A stretch of 64,000 bases of DNA from Nannocystis sp. (GTDB taxonomy: Bacteria > Myxococcota_A > Polyangia > Nannocystales > Nannocystaceae). Position 1 is the first letter of the stretch. The number at the start of each line of letters is the position of its first letter. The position numbers and the translations under genes were made by a program. The notes under the pieces were generated by a model. That model did no database searches. It was not told the origin of the DNA and worked only from the letters and a program-made list of their open reading frames with translations. This document shows positions 37,402 to 45,137 of the stretch, in pieces. The stretch lies in assembly GCA_016712315.1 (NCBI GenBank), contig JADJRG010000021.1, positions 1 to 64,000 of the forward strand, read 5' to 3'.

Positions 37402-39099
37402 CTAAGGGTTCAGGCGTACCGCCGAGGAGCGGAGATCTCCGAGCCAGCCGACCGCGTGTACGTAGCCGTAGCGATCGACGAAGAGATCTCGCAGGTGCTG
37501 GTGCTCTCCCTGAACGAGCGGTGCGGTGTAGGTCCACAGCGGCTCGATGAATTTTTGGAGCGGATCGGCGCCGAGGATCACGAGGTCATCCTCTCCGTTG
37601 CCGCTGAAGGTCAGACCGGCGATGAGGTGGCCGGAAGGCGAGCGGAAGACTCGCCGTGCCTCGGTGCGGGGGCCGGTGTTGCTGATGTCGAACCAGGACG
37701 TCTCGAACTCGAGCTCCTCGTTGAGGCGTAGCAACATCGGGATCCTCGGCGCGCCGAGATCGGAGCTGGACCATCCGGCGACCAAGATCCCGCCGTCATG
37801 ATCGAGGCTCATGCCGAGCGCGGAGCTACACGTGCCCAGCCCCTTCGGCGCCAGCCAGGTCGCGCCGACCTCGCCCTCGGCGCTGAGCCGCAACACGAAG
37901 GCTCGCGGGAGGTTGGTCGCGAGCTGCACGGGGTGCTCGACCTGCGTCTCACCTGCGATCACGATCGCGCCGTCCTTGGTCACCGCGACCGCGAACGCTT
38001 GATCCTGTGCGGGATTCATCGGGTTGATGTCGACCATGTTCTCCCAGGTCAACACCGGCGTCACGTTGTCGAGGTCCCACTCGCCGATCCACACCTGCAC
38101 GTCCTTGTTGTTGTTCGGCCCCGTGAAGGTCGTGCCGACGAGCACCACGCGTGTGTCGGGCAGGCTGGCGACGGCCTCGACGTGCGCCCCGGGGGCGCCC
38201 ATCCAAGCGCCGTCGATGATGCTAGGCGCGACGCGGGCCTGCGCCCACGGGCGGGCCTCGGTCCAGTTGTTCTCATACGTGTAGCCGGCGGCGATGAAGT
38301 TCGGGCCGACGTCCTTCATCGCCATCAGGATCGCCTGCTTCGGGAGATCTTTGAGCTCCGCGAACACTTCGCCGGACGAGTTGTTGTGGGCGCGGATCTG
38401 CGGGTCGACGATCACTTTTTTGTCTTGGATCGACGCCGCGAAGCTGCCGATGTACGTCGCGCTGCTGTGCTGCGCGATCGCGGTCGCGCGGATCAACAGC
38501 GCGGGGTCTGGCTCGAGGGTCTCGTGGAAGACGACGCTACCGGCCTCGGGCAGCTCGATCTTGACGACGACCGGCTCGGAGATCGCGATCTGGCCCTGCG
38601 CGTCGAGGACGATCGCTTTATAAAGGAACTCGCCCTCGTCGCCGGGGGCGTTGGTGATCGGGTGCTCTTGGTAGGTCTGGTTGGCGCTCCAGGGCGTCGA
38701 TTTTTCTAAAGGAAGGACCTGGTCGTCGCGCCAGATCTCGACGGAGACGACGTCGGCGCTGTGTTTTGTGGTGAACTTCAGCGGGCCAGCGGCGGTGACC
38801 GTTGTTGGTTTTACCTCGAACGAGATGATGGTCGGCGGCGGATCTTCGGGGAGCAGCTCATCCCCGCCGTCGGTGGTGTCGCCCGTGTCGCTCGTGGCGC
38901 CGGTGCCGGTGGTGTCGCCCTCGCCGGCCGTGGTCGAGGTCTGCGGGTCGGCGGTGGTCGGCGTGGTGCCGTTCGCGTCGCTCGCGGTGGGGGTGCAGTC
39001 TTCGACGTCGCAGTTCTGGTCGGCTGTCTCGGGCCAGGGGCAGGCGGCGACGAACGCGACGAGCGAGGTGGCGAAGACCGTGGCAGGGCGTGTCAGCAT
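37402..39099 (-). CDS. Large secreted lipoprotein, beta-propeller-like (565 aa)
   Basis: The start at 39099 gives MLTRPATVFATSLVAFVAAC, a clean lipoprotein signal. A Thr/Asp/Gly-rich linker is followed by an Ig-like domain (ISFEVKPTTVTAAGPLKFTT). The C-terminal ~350 residues hold repeated strands such as AIVIAGETQVEHP, GGILVAGWSSSD and GHLIAGLTFSGNG, the pattern of delta-60/SBBP-type propeller repeats. Myxobacteria carry many such surface proteins of unknown role. A partial copy of its 3' end lies at 35843-36075. Confidence 0.65.
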   Translation of the reverse strand: MLTRPATVFATSLVAFVAACPWPETADQNCDVEDCTPTASDANGTTPTTADPQTSTTAGEGDTTGTGATSDTGDTTDGGDELLPEDPPPTIISFEVKPTTVTAAGPLKFTTKHSADVVSVEIWRDDQVLPLEKSTPWSANQTYQEHPITNAPGDEGEFLYKAIVLDAQGQIAISEPVVVKIELPEAGSVVFHETLEPDPALLIRATAIAQHSSATYIGSFAASIQDKKVIVDPQIRAHNNSSGEVFAELKDLPKQAILMAMKDVGPNFIAAGYTYENNWTEARPWAQARVAPSIIDGAWMGAPGAHVEAVASLPDTRVVLVGTTFTGPNNNKDVQVWIGEWDLDNVTPVLTWENMVDINPMNPAQDQAFAVAVTKDGAIVIAGETQVEHPVQLATNLPRAFVLRLSAEGEVGATWLAPKGLGTCSSALGMSLDHDGGILVAGWSSSDLGAPRIPMLLRLNEELEFETSWFDISNTGPRTEARRVFRSPSGHLIAGLTFSGNGEDDLVILGADPLQKFIEPLWTYTAPLVQGEHQHLRDLFVDRYGYVHAVGWLGDLRSSAVRLNP

Positions 39100-39118
39100 A
39101 GCCTGCGCGAGATTATGC

Positions 39119-40012
39119 TCAGAATCGCCCGATGAGCGCAAGCGACCGCGGGCTGAGGGCGAGGCTGGTCTCGGCGCGCCGCTGCTTCCTGCGGTGGAGG
39201 CCAGCTCCGATGAGCGCGGCGCCGACGATCGCCGCGATGCTGCCGGCGATCGCTGTGCTCACGGAGATCTGGAGCACGCGGTAGTAGTCGGCGGAGAGGC
39301 GCTGATCGAGGCTCCGTTCATCGGGCGTCAATGAGCCCATCGCTTCCTCGTGGAGCTGCACACCGACGCGGTAGAGCCCATCGGCGCGGCGGCCGTAGTG
39401 GGTCGCGACGGCGCCGAGGATGATCCCTGCGCCCAGGCTGAGGCTGCCGGCGACGAGGAGCGAGCGGGGCGCACGTGGAGCGAGTGCTCTGCGCCGCTCT
39501 TGTTGCCGCGACGATGAGAGCAGCTCGTCGCGCGCTCGCGGCGGGGAAACATGATAGATTGTTGGAGGATCGACGAATTGGACCTCTAGTACAGGGTCTT
39601 CGATCGTTCGTTCGACCGGCTGGGCCCGAGGTGTAGGCGCGGCGGGCGTCGGACTGTCGCGGGTGACAGCGCACTTCGCAGCGATCTGTGGCTCGGCCTC
39701 GAGGAGGTGCTCGTGGTCGTCGCGGAGGTCTTCACGCAGCCGCGCGGAGACCTCATGGATGGCCATCGCTTGCCGCAAGACGCGGCGTGCATCACAGAGA
39801 TCGGCGCGAGCGCCGGTGCGCTCAAAGGCGCGGAAGAACTCGCGTGATGCGGCGAGCAGGTAGGCCGCGCGCGGGTCCGGTGCGGTGGCGGTCGCAGCTT
39901 GCGCGACGTTCGCGCTGGCGCGACACCGGCTGTCTGTCGCGCCGCAGCGCGGGTATGGGGCGGCGCCTTGCGTCGCGAAGGCGGCGGCGAGGATCCAGGC
40001 TGTGGCGGTCAT
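39119..40012 (-). CDS. Membrane protein coupled to the kinase gene (297 aa)
   Basis: Starts at ATG 40012, overlapping the kinase stop by 4 bp (ATGA). A short signal peptide (TATAWILAAAFATQG) precedes a helical region (YLLAASREFFRAFERTG, VLRQAMAIHEVSARLREDL). Two C-terminal membrane segments (LLVAGSLSLGAGIILGAV and VSTAIAGSIAAIVGAALIGA) flank an extracytoplasmic loop. This layout is common in proteins encoded beside myxobacterial kinases. It is a probable sensor or partner of the kinase. Confidence 0.6.
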   Translation of the reverse strand: MTATAWILAAAFATQGAAPYPRCGATDSRCRASANVAQAATATAPDPRAAYLLAASREFFRAFERTGARADLCDARRVLRQAMAIHEVSARLREDLRDDHEHLLEAEPQIAAKCAVTRDSPTPAAPTPRAQPVERTIEDPVLEVQFVDPPTIYHVSPPRARDELLSSSRQQERRRALAPRAPRSLLVAGSLSLGAGIILGAVATHYGRRADGLYRVGVQLHEEAMGSLTPDERSLDQRLSADYYRVLQISVSTAIAGSIAAIVGAALIGAGLHRRKQRRAETSLALSPRSLALIGRF

Positions 40013-41625
40013 CGGGGGCGCTCCTCTGTCGGGCTCGGATTCGGGGTCGCGTTGAGCACACGCGAGACGGTGGCCGACTCCGCGGCGGGGGAGAACCTCA
40101 GCGCGGCCACGACGTCGAAGATACAGCGCATGGTTTCGATGTCGCCCCAAGCGGGACCCTTGACCGCGGAGAGGCGATCGGCGCCAGCGGCGACGCGAAC
40201 ATCGAGGACAACGGCTTCTCCCCCGGCGGCAGAGCAGCGGAGCAGCGGCTCCATCGCCGCGTCCAGCGCGTCCTCGAGGGTGGCCGCGTAGATGACCTTC
40301 GAGACAGGTCTTTCCGGTGTCGGTGTCGGTGTCGGTGTCTGTATCGGCGTCGACGTCGGTGGTGGTGCGGGTTGGTCGAGGTCTTGAGCCGTTGAGGCGA
40401 GCGAGGGCAGATCCGGCGGTGGGGACGAGGCGCTGAAGTGGACGAGCGCCCAAAACGCGGCGGTGGTCACCGCACCGGCGACGAACGGGAAGATGTGGTG
40501 ACGGACGCGCTCGCGGAGCGCTGGTCGCACGCGCGGGCGCTCTGCGCTCGCCTCGGACTTGGCGTCGGGGGGAGGCGGAGCGTCGCTCGTCACGACGGTT
40601 GCGAGGCTCCGCGCTGGTATGGCCGAGCGCTCTGCGGCGGCGTCCAGGGCCAGCTCGTCGCGGACGTCGATGAGGCCATCGCGGAGCTCGCGGATCGTGC
40701 GTGTTCGGCGCCCAGGGTCGTCATGGAACGCTTGGAAGAGGACGTGATCGAGGGTGGCAGGCCACCCCTCTGGGCGACGCTCTGGGGCGCAGCCTTGGGC
40801 GTATTCGGCCAGATCCGCGGGGCGTGGGAGGCGGCCGACGCCGGCAAAGAAGAGGGTCTTGCTGAGGGCGAAGAGGTCGCGCTCGAAGAGGTCGCGGACA
40901 GAGGTCGGGATATAGCCCTCTGTCCCGAGGTTCAGATCGGCCTTGGTGACGAGGCGCAGACGATGCTCGGTGGGGGCCTGGAGGTGGGCGTAAAAGGGCG
41001 GGAGCAGCTTGGCGATCCCGAAGTCGATCAGCTTCGCGTGGAGCGGCGCGCCCGGCGTCCAGGCGACGAGGATGTTGCCGGGTTTGATGTCGCGGTGAAC
41101 GATGCCGCGCTCATGCACGGCGATCAGGGCGTCGCAGATCTGGATCCCGAGCTCGAGAACTTGGTCGACGGGGAGGCGGCGGCGCTCGCGGAGGAGATCA
41201 TCGAGGGCGCGCCCCTCCACGAGCTCCATCGTGAACCACTCGCGGCCGTCACCGAAGCCGCTCGCGTACGCCTTGATGACGCCGGGGTGGTCGATCTTGG
41301 TGAGCGCGAGATATTCGTTGCGGAAGCGCTCGATGGTGTGGAGGTGGTCGCTGACCCGGGTGAGGATCTTGATCGCATAGCGCTCGCGGTCACGCAGGTT
41401 GAGGGCCTCATAGACCTCGGCCATTCCGCCGACGCCGAGGCGACGCCGCAGCTCCCAGTGCTCCGCGAAGAGCTCGCCAGAGCGATCGAGGGGCGGTACA
41501 CGTAGCCTCTTGTGCGTCGTGTGCCGAGGCTTCGAGGTGGTGGCCTCGTCGTCGACCTCGGCGCAGTGGGCGGTCCACGGCGAAAAGAGGGCGGGCAGGT
41601 CGGGGTGCGTGTCGGGGGTGGACAT
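40009..41625 (-). CDS. Hanks-type Ser/Thr protein kinase with membrane span (538 aa)
   Basis: The kinase domain covers about residues 55-330: glycine loop LGVGGMAEVYEA near 63-74, invariant Lys86 in AIK, HRDIKPGN at 177-184 with catalytic Asp179, and DFG at 201-203. The domain is active by motif. One membrane span (FPFVAGAVTTAAFWALVHF) lies near 395-415. A Thr/Pro linker and a C-terminal extracytoplasmic domain follow (LEDALDAAMEPLLRCSAA, VVLDVRVAAGADRL), resembling the TonB-C/AgmX-like domains attached to such kinases. It is translationally coupled to 39119-40012. Confidence 0.85.
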   Translation of the reverse strand: MSTPDTHPDLPALFSPWTAHCAEVDDEATTSKPRHTTHKRLRVPPLDRSGELFAEHWELRRRLGVGGMAEVYEALNLRDRERYAIKILTRVSDHLHTIERFRNEYLALTKIDHPGVIKAYASGFGDGREWFTMELVEGRALDDLLRERRRLPVDQVLELGIQICDALIAVHERGIVHRDIKPGNILVAWTPGAPLHAKLIDFGIAKLLPPFYAHLQAPTEHRLRLVTKADLNLGTEGYIPTSVRDLFERDLFALSKTLFFAGVGRLPRPADLAEYAQGCAPERRPEGWPATLDHVLFQAFHDDPGRRTRTIRELRDGLIDVRDELALDAAAERSAIPARSLATVVTSDAPPPPDAKSEASAERPRVRPALRERVRHHIFPFVAGAVTTAAFWALVHFSASSPPPDLPSLASTAQDLDQPAPPPTSTPIQTPTPTPTPERPVSKVIYAATLEDALDAAMEPLLRCSAAGGEAVVLDVRVAAGADRLSAVKGPAWGDIETMRCIFDVVAALRFSPAAESATVSRVLNATPNPSPTEERPR

Positions 41626-41764
41626 CGTCGGTGGAGCACACGTCGAGGTTTTCGGCGTTGTACTCGCGCGACGCTCTCCGAGGTCGCCGTAGCCGTCAAG
41701 AGCGATGACGCGCGACGAGCCCGCCCGGCGGTGGTCGTGGCCGACGCCAGCCGCCGCCGAAGGC

Positions 41765-42548
41765 TCAGCCGCTCAGCTTGTACCGAGTCGCATCGCGCTC
41801 GCCGATCCGGGTGATCGTCCCCTCGGCCGCGAGGCGGCTCAGTCCCAACCGCAGTTGATCGCTGCTCCCACCGACCTTGGCGCGGAGAGCCGTCCCCGAG
41901 ATCCAGTCACCCGCCTCACGCAGGGCCGCGACGATCGAATTGCCGTAAGCGATCCTGCCCTCCGCGGTCCGGGCGGAGACCTCGCGCGGACCCGTCGCCT
42001 GCGGCGGGGTGCTCGATGCCGCCGCCGCGCCCTTGCGACCCTCGGCCGGGGAGCTCGGTGTCGTCGCCGGCTTCGTCGACGCCAGGGCCTTCGTGGTCTT
42101 CTTGGCCGCGGTCTTCTTCGTCGACTTCTTCGCCGACCGCTCAGCCTTCGGGGCCTTCGCAGCTTTGGGCTCCCGGGGGTTGCTGGGCTTCGCCGCCTTC
42201 CCCTTCGCCTTGCGGTCTGGCTTCGCGCGGCTCGATTTGCTCGCCTTCTTGGATGAGGTCTTCGCCGCCTTCGGAGCAGCGGGCGAGGTGCGCGTCTCCT
42301 CCACCGCGGGGGGTGGTCACGACGGTCGGAGCGCTCGCGGTCGCCACAGCCAACGCCTCGCTCACCTTGACGGCGGCCAGCTTCTTGCCGAGCGGACTGG
42401 TGATCAGCGCCGCGAGGTCCCCGAAGGTGAGATCGCCGAGGCGACGACGGAGGACCTCGAGGAGGAGCTGAGCCTCGCGCTCGGCCTGGACCTTGCGAAG
42501 CTCGTCGGTGAAGGACTTGAGGATGCCCATGGCGCCGAGCATGCCCAT
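41765..42548 (-). CDS. Lys/Ala-rich histone-H1-like DNA-binding protein, frame break in a G tract (~260 aa)
   Basis: The N-terminal part from ATG 42548 is helical (GILKSFTDELRKVQAEREAQ, DLTFGDLAALITSPLGKKL). In the GGGGGG run near 42307-42312 the frame shifts and continues TSPAAPKAAKTSSKKASK, a long Lys/Ala/Pro tract like bacterial H1 proteins. The C-terminal ~65 residues form a winged-helix-like domain (SIVAALREAGDWISGTALRA, LRLGLSRLAAEGTITRIG). A nucleoid-binding protein is likely. The break could be sequence error or a slippage switch separating the two halves. Confidence 0.6.
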
Positions 42549-42655
42549 GGGCCGGTCGGACCGTCAATCTGGGGTCGGCGCTGCTCGGCGGGGGAGGCGA
42601 GGACTGGGGAGCGCTCGGGAGATCTGGGCGGGCCTGTCGTTGTGGGCCCTCACCT

Positions 42656-42925
42656 TTACCACCGTGCTCCGATTCCACGCCGGCCTCGTCGATCCTGACC
42701 GCCGAGCCGCTCCATGAGTTGCCTCCCCCGGCAGGTTCGCCGCACCAGCACCGCCTCATCCTCACCCTCGGCCCACGACGTCAGCACCGCGACGCGACCC
42801 GCAGCGCCAGAATCTGCCGGGGTGTCGGGTCGCGGACAGCCGGGAGTGTAGCGCGTTCTCGCGCGTGCAGACAACTGCCAGACGATCGGGAGGATCGCGA
42901 GGAGGACGTGGGCGGGTGGACGCAT
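42656..42925 (-). CDS. Doubtful small exported protein (89 aa)
   Basis: A frame starting MRPPAHVLLAILPIVWQL looks like a signal peptide, followed by a low-complexity region without known motifs. No clear ribosome-binding site is present, and the remainder is Arg-rich. It may be chance in GC-rich DNA. Confidence 0.25.
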   Translation of the reverse strand: MRPPAHVLLAILPIVWQLSARARTRYTPGCPRPDTPADSGAAGRVAVLTSWAEGEDEAVLVRRTCRGRQLMERLGGQDRRGRRGIGARW

Positions 42926-43013
42926 GAGGGGCAGCGGCAGGCGTGGTTGCGAGCACGCGCTGATTCGCGCGCGCTAGGCAAGGGGCGCCGAACCCGAGAT
43001 CTCTGCCAATTTG

Positions 43014-43033
43014 GCATGGTAGATCCACCATGC
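43014..43033. promoter_or_regulatory. Stem-loop upstream of the CRISPR operon
   Basis: GCATGGT and ACCATGC form a perfect 7-bp inverted repeat around AGATCC, 111 bp before the first ATG of the operon. It may be an operator. No T-tract follows, so an intrinsic terminator is less likely. Confidence 0.35.
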
Positions 43034-43143
43034 TGCTCCGCGAAGGGGATCGAGTAGGACCTGATCCGAAGAAATTTGACATGGACGGGGGATCGAAGAG
43101 CCATGCCGTGCGACTCATGTGGTAGTCAGCGAGTACGACTCCG

Positions 43144-43899
43144 ATGACCGCCTTCGACCTGACTGAGAGCATCCACGGGATCCATCGGCGTCTCGTAGCC
43201 CTGTTGAAGGAGCGGCGCCAACTGCCGCATCCGACGATCAAAGGCGACGAGGGGGAATTGCTTTGGCTCAAGGTGCTCGCTGAGCACTTACCGCGGCGCT
43301 ACGCGGTTCGCTATGGGATCGTGATCGACAGCCGCGGGGCGCGGAGCGATGCGATCGACCTGATCGTCTACGATCCACAGTACACGCCGGTCTTTCTGGC
43401 GCAGGACGAGCACGCCTATATCTTCGCGGAGGCGGTATACGCGGTTTTCGAGGTGAAGTACGAGCTGGATGCGGGGAACGTGAAGTACGCGGCCGCGAAG
43501 GCGGCGTCGGTGCGGCAGCTCCACCGGACCAACGGGCCGATCGCTCACGCTGGAGGGGTGATCGCAGACCCCAGGCCGCCCTTCGTGCCGCTCGCGGGGC
43601 TCCTGACGCTTAGCCACTCGTGGGCGGAGAAGTCGCTGGAGAGCCAGGTCCGCGAGAAGGTGGGCGCACACTCGGGGCCAGGAGCGCTCGATATGGTGCT
43701 CTGCTTGGAGGGAGGTCTCTACGAGTCAGGCCTCACGACCAAGGAGCCCGATACGTTCGAGGCGGGACCGACCAGCTTCGTGCTCTTCCTCTATAGCCTG
43801 CTACATCGGCTCCAGCGCCTCGGTACGGTGCCGGCGATCGACTGGATGGCGTATCGGGCACATGTTCGGGCGCTCCAGCGGGCGGGGGTGGGGCGATGA
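43144..43899 (+). CDS. DUF6602-type nuclease-fold protein heading the cmr operon (251 aa)
   Basis: Starts at ATG 43144 and overlaps cmr1 by ATGA (43896-43899), so it is translated with the complex. The order of motifs fits DUF6602: KGDEGELLWLKVLAEHLPRR, RYGIVIDSRGARSDAIDLIV and YAVFEVKYELD. The D-x(n)-E-x-K arrangement (AIDLIVYD and FEVK) resembles a PD-(D/E)xK nuclease core. A role as an accessory or effector nuclease is inferred from the fold and the coupling. The N-terminus is helical (ESIHGIHRRLVALLKERRQL). Confidence 0.65.
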   Translation: MTAFDLTESIHGIHRRLVALLKERRQLPHPTIKGDEGELLWLKVLAEHLPRRYAVRYGIVIDSRGARSDAIDLIVYDPQYTPVFLAQDEHAYIFAEAVYAVFEVKYELDAGNVKYAAAKAASVRQLHRTNGPIAHAGGVIADPRPPFVPLAGLLTLSHSWAEKSLESQVREKVGAHSGPGALDMVLCLEGGLYESGLTTKEPDTFEAGPTSFVLFLYSLLHRLQRLGTVPAIDWMAYRAHVRALQRAGVGR

Positions 43900-45137
43900 A
43901 CGCCAAGGTGAAGGTACGGACGATCGAGGCGACCTTCCGGGTGGTCACGCCGCTCTTCTCGGCGGGGGCAGATCCGAAAGTGGCGGAGGTGCGGGTGCCG
44001 AGCCTGAAGGGGGTGCTGCGCTTCTGGTGGAGGGCGCTGGCATGGTCGGAGTTTGGCGGGGATCTTGCGAAGATCCAGGAGGCTGAGGGGGAACTCTTCG
44101 GGAGCGCCGGCCACGAGGCGCGGCGCTCGCGGGTGGTGATGTTCCTCGAGGGCGTGAGCGGGGGCGATTCCATGACCGAAGGCAAGCTGCTGAAGAACAG
44201 CGCGGGAGCCGTGGTCGGTCACGGCGTGCGCTACCTCGGCTATGGGCTCATGGGGGCGTTCGGCGCGAACGCCGGGAACATCGAGCGTGCATGCTGCGGA
44301 GGCTCCTTGGAGTTCAAGCTTCACTTGCGCTGCCGCGGGGTCGATGATGCCGCGTTCGGGCGCTTGGTGCGTGCCCTGGAGGTGCTCGGGACTGTGGGCG
44401 GGCTAGGGGCGCGGAGTCGGCGAGGGTTCGGGTCGTTGATGCTAACCTCGCTGGCGGTCGATAACGTGCCGTCGTGGGGCGCTCCAGGGACGCTTGCGGC
44501 GCTCGGCCAGGACATCCGGCGCTTGACGGGGGCATCGCTCCGGTCGGGGGAACCCACGTACACGGCGTTCTCAGCGGAGACCCGCCACGTGTTGGTGCTC
44601 GGAGCGGCGGCCGAAAGGGACCCGCTGGTCATCCTCGATCGGGTGGGGCGAGAGATGGTTCGCTATCGGAGTTACGGGAAGGGTGGTCGGATCTTCGAGA
44701 ACACGGACGATACCGAGCGCATCTTCCAGCTCGATCACGATGTGATGCTCGACGTTGCGAATCGGCGTCCGAGTCAGCGGAGTGTACATCCGAGGCGAGT
44801 TGCCTTCGGGTTGCCGCACAACTACTTCTTCTCATCGCAGCCCAAGGGGAACGCGAAGGCATCCGTGACTCTGGCGCGAGATCTGGATCGCCGAGCGAGC
44901 CCGCTCTTCATCCATGTTCACATCCTCGATAATCGGCCGGCTGTCGTTCTCACCTTTCTGCCAGCCAAGTTTCTGCCGGCCTCTGCCTCGAAGGTCCGAA
45001 TTGGCTCGCAGTGGGTCCAACTGGCCCAGGAGCGAGACCTCTACGCACCGATTCGCGACTTTCTGGCTCGGATGATGGGCGCAGGTCGCAAGGAGCCCTT
45101 CGGAGAGGTCCTGGAGGTTCGGCATGATGCGCGTTGA
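43896..45137 (+). CDS. cmr1: Type III-B CRISPR RAMP protein Cmr1
   Basis: 413 residues. The N-terminus has the Cmr1 hallmark FRVVTPLFSAGADPKVAEV followed by VPSLKGVLRFWWRALAWS. A RAMP glycine-rich loop lies near residue 170 (GGLGARSRRGFGSL). Cmr1 caps the 3' side of the crRNA-bound Cmr complex and helps bind target RNA. The stop overlaps the cas10 start by 14 bp (45124-45137). Confidence 0.9.
   Translation: MNAKVKVRTIEATFRVVTPLFSAGADPKVAEVRVPSLKGVLRFWWRALAWSEFGGDLAKIQEAEGELFGSAGHEARRSRVVMFLEGVSGGDSMTEGKLLKNSAGAVVGHGVRYLGYGLMGAFGANAGNIERACCGGSLEFKLHLRCRGVDDAAFGRLVRALEVLGTVGGLGARSRRGFGSLMLTSLAVDNVPSWGAPGTLAALGQDIRRLTGASLRSGEPTYTAFSAETRHVLVLGAAAERDPLVILDRVGREMVRYRSYGKGGRIFENTDDTERIFQLDHDVMLDVANRRPSQRSVHPRRVAFGLPHNYFFSSQPKGNAKASVTLARDLDRRASPLFIHVHILDNRPAVVLTFLPAKFLPASASKVRIGSQWVQLAQERDLYAPIRDFLARMMGAGRKEPFGEVLEVRHDAR

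Larger units (their letters stand above)
42549..43143. other. Intergenic region before the CRISPR operon
   Basis: Contains a possible short minus-strand gene (42656-42925), a 7-bp stem-loop (43014-43033) and two similar motifs, TTTGGCATGG near 43011 and TTTGACATGG near 43076, on either side of the likely promoter for 43144. Nothing else supported was seen. Confidence 0.4.
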
